From Ornithodoros turicata (Eukaryota > Arthropoda > Arachnida > Ixodida > Argasidae): a stretch of DNA of 64,000 nucleotides. A program made the translations under genes and the position numbers. Each line of letters opens with the position of its first letter. Within the stretch, counting starts at the first letter, position 1. The stretch spans positions 34,208,213-34,272,212 of the forward strand of contig NC_088202.1 of NCBI RefSeq assembly GCF_037126465.1. Direction: 5' to 3'. This document shows, one piece after another, positions 60,010 through 64,000 of this stretch. A model generated the notes under the pieces. It had not been told where the DNA came from. It saw only the letters and a list, made by a program, of their open reading frames with translations, and searched no databases.

Positions 60010-60879
60010 TTGGAAATTTGCAAAGTAAAGGTCACTTTTTTTACTCCACCAATGTGACGAGCATGGCGAATTTACTCCAATTAATGATAATTAATTAGGA
60101 ATACTAAGGAGCTATGGTATCGGAAAAAAATAGCCGAAAATTATACTCTACGGAGCTCCCAGAGGATAGCCCGCGAGCAATTTTTCAGCGAAATCATTGT
60201 CAGTCCGACTAACGGAGGTTGGAAAGCCAGCTTATCGCGTCCGGCTTCGACTGGTAGCATACCTTCCCTCTCCCAATTCCAGGAACTGTCACTTTTTCTA
60301 CTATCACTCTGCGTGCTGAGTTTCCCACCTCCTTTCGTCGGACTGACAGCGATTGCGCTCAAAAAGTCGGCTATTTTTCCCGATAGGATAGATCACTGTC
60401 AATTATCGTGAATTTGAGTAAATTTGGCACGCTCTTCATGTTGGTGGGGTAAAAAAGTTACCTTACCTGTCAAATTTCCGAGTACACTTCGCAAAAATTT
60501 ACAAAATTAAACTTAGGGTACATGACATGCACATCAGGAGGTAGCAAAAACCTAGTAAGAACAAATGCCGTTGACCGCATTATTCTAGGTGGCGTAGATT
60601 TTTTATTAGAATTCAGTGACACCATTTCTGGGACACCCTGTATGCAGGGTTTCTTTTTAGCTGCAACAAATTTTCGTAAAAAGGGGAGTGCCTTAGGACA
60701 CTTTCACATTTCTCATTGGATTACTCGACCTGGCTGCTACTAGGAAACCGTATTTTTTCTCAATTAGGAACTAATTAACAGATATATTTTAATCAACATT
60801 TTAGTTATTGACTTTATGGAACACATCGCAGTTGCGATATTAAAGCCTGATCTCCACATGTTCTGTTCCGAGGGGGGGG
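60010..60879. other. No recognised feature
   Basis: Holds an inverted pair: GTCAGTCCGACTAACGGAGG (60201) with CCTCCTTTCGTCGGACTGAC (60330). GAGCAATTTTTCAGCGAAA and GCGCTCAAAAAGTCGG lie beyond. Possibly a small TIR element. No coding. Confidence 0.4.
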
Positions 60880-61957
60880 AGATATGTTTATTCAGAAAAA
60901 GAAAGGCAAGGTCAGCCAGACGAAGGTCGGCTTGCTATTCCAAACAAAAAAAGGAAAAGAAGGGAAGAAGGAAAGAAACGGGGACGAAAAGAAAAGGAAA
61001 AGAAGCAAATAAAAGAAGAAAAAAAACAAAGGAGATGAGGAAAGGAAAGGAAGAACACAAAACTAAAACTGAAAAGTCACACACACAGTCACACAATCAC
61101 AAGGCCTTGACAAGGTTCGAAGCGTGGAGAAAGCGGAGGAGCGCAGTGGTGACTGCCCACCGGGTCGAGAGAGAAACACAGGGCTCACAGGGAGCCCAGG
61201 AGACCCGTGTCACGCAGAAAGCGGAGCACCGCTTTTGTGACTCTCCACTGGCTAGCTCGCTGCATGGGGCCAAGGAGTGTTGCGAGAGAAACGTCTGTCC
61301 GTCCGTTCGTGCACCCAAGCCCTGAGACGTGTTGCCAGAGCACGGCCCGATGATGGTGGTGACGCCGACAGTGGAGGAGCTGATGAGAGATATCGTCTTC
61401 TACAGCGCAGCAGGGGCAAGTGGGAGATGAGACGCGGCCCATTTTGAACAGGAGTGAACGGGTGAAGGCAACGTTCAGCCGGAGACGATGTAGAAGGGTC
61501 TCCACCTCGCGGGTACAGCGGCCGATGACAAACTCCAGTGAGGGGTCGATGGACTGCAGGAAAGCATTAGGTCGGATAGCGTCTACAACAAATTGGCGGG
61601 TGCCGTCGCCGCAGAGCGCCGTATAAGCAGGCGTCACGCAGACACCGGGAGCGGTAGTAGGGGCACCGGCGTGGCCGCATCAAGCGCGGCGCGTCTCGCA
61701 GCCGCGTCAGCACATGTGTTTTCGTGTAGCCCTGCATGCCCGGGCCCACTGAAGGCAGATACGGTGGCCGACCGAGGAGAGTTGGGCGTACTTTTGAAGT
61801 ACCATGGTACGCATATCACTCATGACACGGGGTGGTATGTGGACAGGAGCGCCAAACACGCGTTGCTGTCTGTGAGGACGACCCACGCAACAGGCACAGA
61901 TTTAGCGATATGCCGCAGAGCGGCAAGCAGTCCGAGCAGCTCCGCATCCGTGGAGGA

Positions 61958-62119
61958 TGTAGAGGAGGTGGAGTTTCTCTACATGAGTCATGACCGGCGA
62001 TGATGGTATGCCACGGAAAGGCGATGATGGTGGCCTATCTCCATGGCCGCGCCGGTGGAACTGAGAAGCTGGTGCTCCATGCGCGTGGCCATCCTTGTCG
62101 TTGCCCGGCGTCCGCTACA
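61958..62119 (-). repeat. TRIM 3' LTR
   Basis: 162 bp, TG...CA ends. Differs from the 5' LTR at roughly fifteen positions by eye, so the insertion is not very recent. Confidence 0.8.
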
Positions 62120-62658
62120 GGGGTCCCCCTGCCGTCAGATGCGTTGCGGACGCATCGCAAGAGCTGGAGTCCAGGTAACGCGCCTGGGAAAAACTGCAGT
62201 TCAGGGCAACCGTGGTATACGTGCATGGTTAAACAGGTGTATGGCACGGCACACGTTGGCGGCATGTCACAGATGGTGAGGACGGGAACAACGATTCGTC
62301 AGGTAGAGACGAGCGAGAGAGAGTGAGGCGCTCGGTGTCGTGGTCCTGGGGTGCCGCGACCGGCACGGGAGCCGAAGCTGGAGAGTCCGAGGTGAAGTGA
62401 GTGAGGCGAGGATATGCGAGCCGTAGTGAGATGCCGAGACGGGCTGAAGCGTGCCGTGGCGTAGGCTGCCGCGACCGGCAGGTGAGCGCAAGGCTCGAGT
62501 GTTGCGGCCGGCAGGGAGAAGCGTTAGTTGCAGTGAAGAGTGCCGGCAGGAGTGAAGGCGGCTCAATCTGTGAAGCGCGTGTGTGCCGGATGTAGTGCCG
62601 CTCAATGGTGTCGTGACAAATTTGGGATGGTGCAGGGCCGAATTGCTCCGGACGTGAT

Positions 62659-62680
62659 GTTCTTCGTCCGGGTCACCAAA
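62659..62680 (-). promoter_or_regulatory. TRIM primer-binding site
   Basis: The minus strand reads TTTGGTGACCCGGACGAAGA immediately after the 5' LTR end CTACA. The TGGTGACCC core resembles tRNA 3'-end complements used by Gypsy-group elements. Confidence 0.6.
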
Positions 62681-62843
62681 TGTAGAGGACGATGGTCTTC
62701 CTCTAAATGAGTCCCGACCGACGATGATGGTATGCCACGGAGAGGCGATGACGGTGGCCTATCTCCATGGCCGCGCCGGTGGAACTGAGAAGCGGGGGCT
62801 CCATGCGCTTGGCCATCCTTGTCGTCCTCCGGCGTCCGCTACA
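62681..62843 (-). repeat. TRIM 5' LTR
   Basis: 163 bp partner of 61958-62119. Confidence 0.8.
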
Positions 62844-63730
62844 GAGGACACTGTGTAGGGAAGTCGGAGGGCGAGGTCACGGTTTTCATGCGAGACGTAA
62901 TAGGCCGCTGCTGGTGACTCATTCGCTACCGATCCATCAGTATAGATGGCGCGGCTCAGAGGATAGGCGAACTGAGATGCTCGAGCGCGTGCTGGAGGGC
63001 TACTGTCACAGGCACATCGTTTTTCCTCTGGAGGCCGGGGATAGTGGCACAGATCCGGGTCTTGCAAGCGTCCTCACCGCAGGGGCGTGCAAGGGCAGAG
63101 AGAACTGTGCAGGGACGGACCCTTTGAGGCGAACGAGAGCACGACCGAAGTCAGAGGCCGGGCAGTCTTCGTCGACATGGCGAAGGTAGTGAAGAGGGTG
63201 CCGAGTAAGGTACCGTGCGATAACACGGAGGGTTGCCCCGTCCAGCAGGACATCGATCGACGGTTCGCGTGCCTCGGCTAGGACAGAGTATGTCACGGTG
63301 GTCGAAGGGACTCCCAAGCAGACGCGGAGACTCCTGGCTTGGCTAAAGAAGATATCTCTATTTCTGCTTCGGCTGATACCATGCAAGATGGGAAGGCTAT
63401 ACCGGAGAGAACCCAGCACGAGGGATTGGTGGACACGGCGGAGGTCAGAGAAGGACGGGCTCCATCGCAAACCAGCGAGGCAACGAAGAACCGCCACGTA
63501 GCTGTTGATCTTGGTTGTGAGAGTCTTAATGTGGCCAGACCAGGAAAGGTCACGGTCGAGTACCACGCCCAGGTACTTGCAGTACGGGACAAATGGCAGT
63601 GGTGAACCTTCAATGACGAGCGCGAACCTCGTGAATGATCGACGAGTGAACACCATGGCCACAGTCTTGCTGGGTGAAACGGAGAGACCCCGGTCGGCGA
63701 GATTAAGCCTGCCGGACAGCCGGCCGGGTT

Positions 63731-64000
63731 AATCTCTCCTGTGTGCGCGAACAGACGACGTCCGCAAGGAATGCTAAAAAGCTTTAGGAAACTTTCTCTC
63801 ACTGTGCAAAATTTCAGGCGGGTTGGACTTTATCTTATTTTCTTATGAAGTGACGGAAATGTGGCACACTTGAGTGCCGCACCCTGTAGGGATTGTTAAA
63901 GCAGATGTCTTTTACTATGCGGTGGTGTACATAGCCCATATCCACAAATTATTCTGTGCATACTGTTATTGCTTGTATGCGTTTGTTAGCGTTTTTAGTC
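63731..64000. other. No recognised feature
   Basis: Non-coding DNA beyond the LINE truncation point; no family recognised. Confidence 0.4.

Larger units (their letters stand above)
61958..62843 (-). mobile_element. TRIM-type LTR retrotransposon (886 bp), complete
   Basis: Two direct terminal repeats of 162-163 bp start TGTAGCGGACGCCGG and end CCTCTACA on the minus strand. Internal DNA is only 561 bp. A primer-binding-like TTTGGTGACCCGGACG directly follows the 5' LTR, as in many Gypsy elements, and a short purine-rich AGGGGGA lies before the 3' LTR. The 5 bp GAGGA is duplicated at 61953-61957 and 62844-62848. No gag or pol coding is seen, so a TRIM needing enzymes from elsewhere. Confidence 0.85.
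60880..63730 (-). pseudogene. I-group LINE with nested TRIM
   Basis: Minus strand, 5'-truncated inside RT: GLSVSPSKTVAMVFTRRS (about 63690), YCKYLGVVLDRDLSWSGHIK, VCLGVPSTTVTYSVLAEARE, then RNase H IYTDGSVANESPAAAYYVS (62950). The RNase H is interrupted by an 886 bp LTR element and resumes at 61952 with STDAELLGLLAAL, LTDSNACLALL, a GHAGLHENTCADAAARRA motif, then FLQSIDPSLEFVIG and CPCCAVEDDISHQLLHC, ending at a stop at 61185. The 3' UTR is purine-rich (60890-61080). It is the longest LINE here. At least one frameshift occurs between RNase H segments. Confidence 0.8.

Overview
The window looks like arthropod nuclear DNA, most likely from a tick or another arachnid. That is an inference. It rests on several copies of a tRNA-headed SINE resembling the Ruka type described from ticks, a dense load of 230-240 bp foldback MITEs, I-group and jockey/CR1-like LINE remnants, and no bacterial gene organisation. 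I recognise no intact host gene. Almost everything that can be supported is mobile DNA, much of it nested. The one possible host exon is at 34592-34850 (minus), with low confidence.

The outstanding object is an 11,305 bp giant palindrome at 8644-19948. Two nearly identical inverted arms (about 5.6 kb each) flank a 106 bp GC-rich centre (14258-14363) that itself contains small palindromes, much like a hairpin telomere. The outer ends read AGTAGTACTAGG...CCTAGTACTACT and are flanked by the 6 bp direct repeat GACACT. The palindrome interrupts a dispersed repeat, and an uninterrupted paralogue lies at about 28990-29345, so an empty-site relative is present in the same window. Each arm carries the same two small compact genes (142 and 115 codons, unknown function, poly(A) signal just after the second), GC-rich subterminal repeats, and an AT-rich array built on a motif of about 30 bp that is also the terminal inverted repeat of the MITE family scattered through the rest of the window. 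The 6 bp duplication and 5'-AG ends recall Polinton/Maverick and adintovirus integration, but no polymerase, integrase or capsid gene is visible. I read it as a mobile, probably non-autonomous, head-to-head duplicated element that may be undescribed.

Layout: 1-8.6 kb holds a GC minisatellite, a PIF/Harbinger-like MITE, a LINE remnant, SINEs, and a 1.67 kb DNA element inserted in a SINE. 8.6-19.9 kb is the palindrome. 20-36 kb is repeat-poor and mostly unannotatable, with one MITE, SINE and LINE fragments, a possible LTR and the candidate exon. 37-51 kb holds LINE RNase H/RT remnants, MITEs, a 2.6 kb TIR element and SINEs with clear target duplications. 52-64 kb holds a hAT-like element, two I-group LINEs carrying nested insertions (one a complete 886 bp TRIM-type LTR element with a GAGGA target duplication), and jockey/CR1-like LINE ends.

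The LINEs, SINEs and MITEs do not form a working gene system. The palindromic element is the only part that looks like an organised genetic unit with intact short genes.
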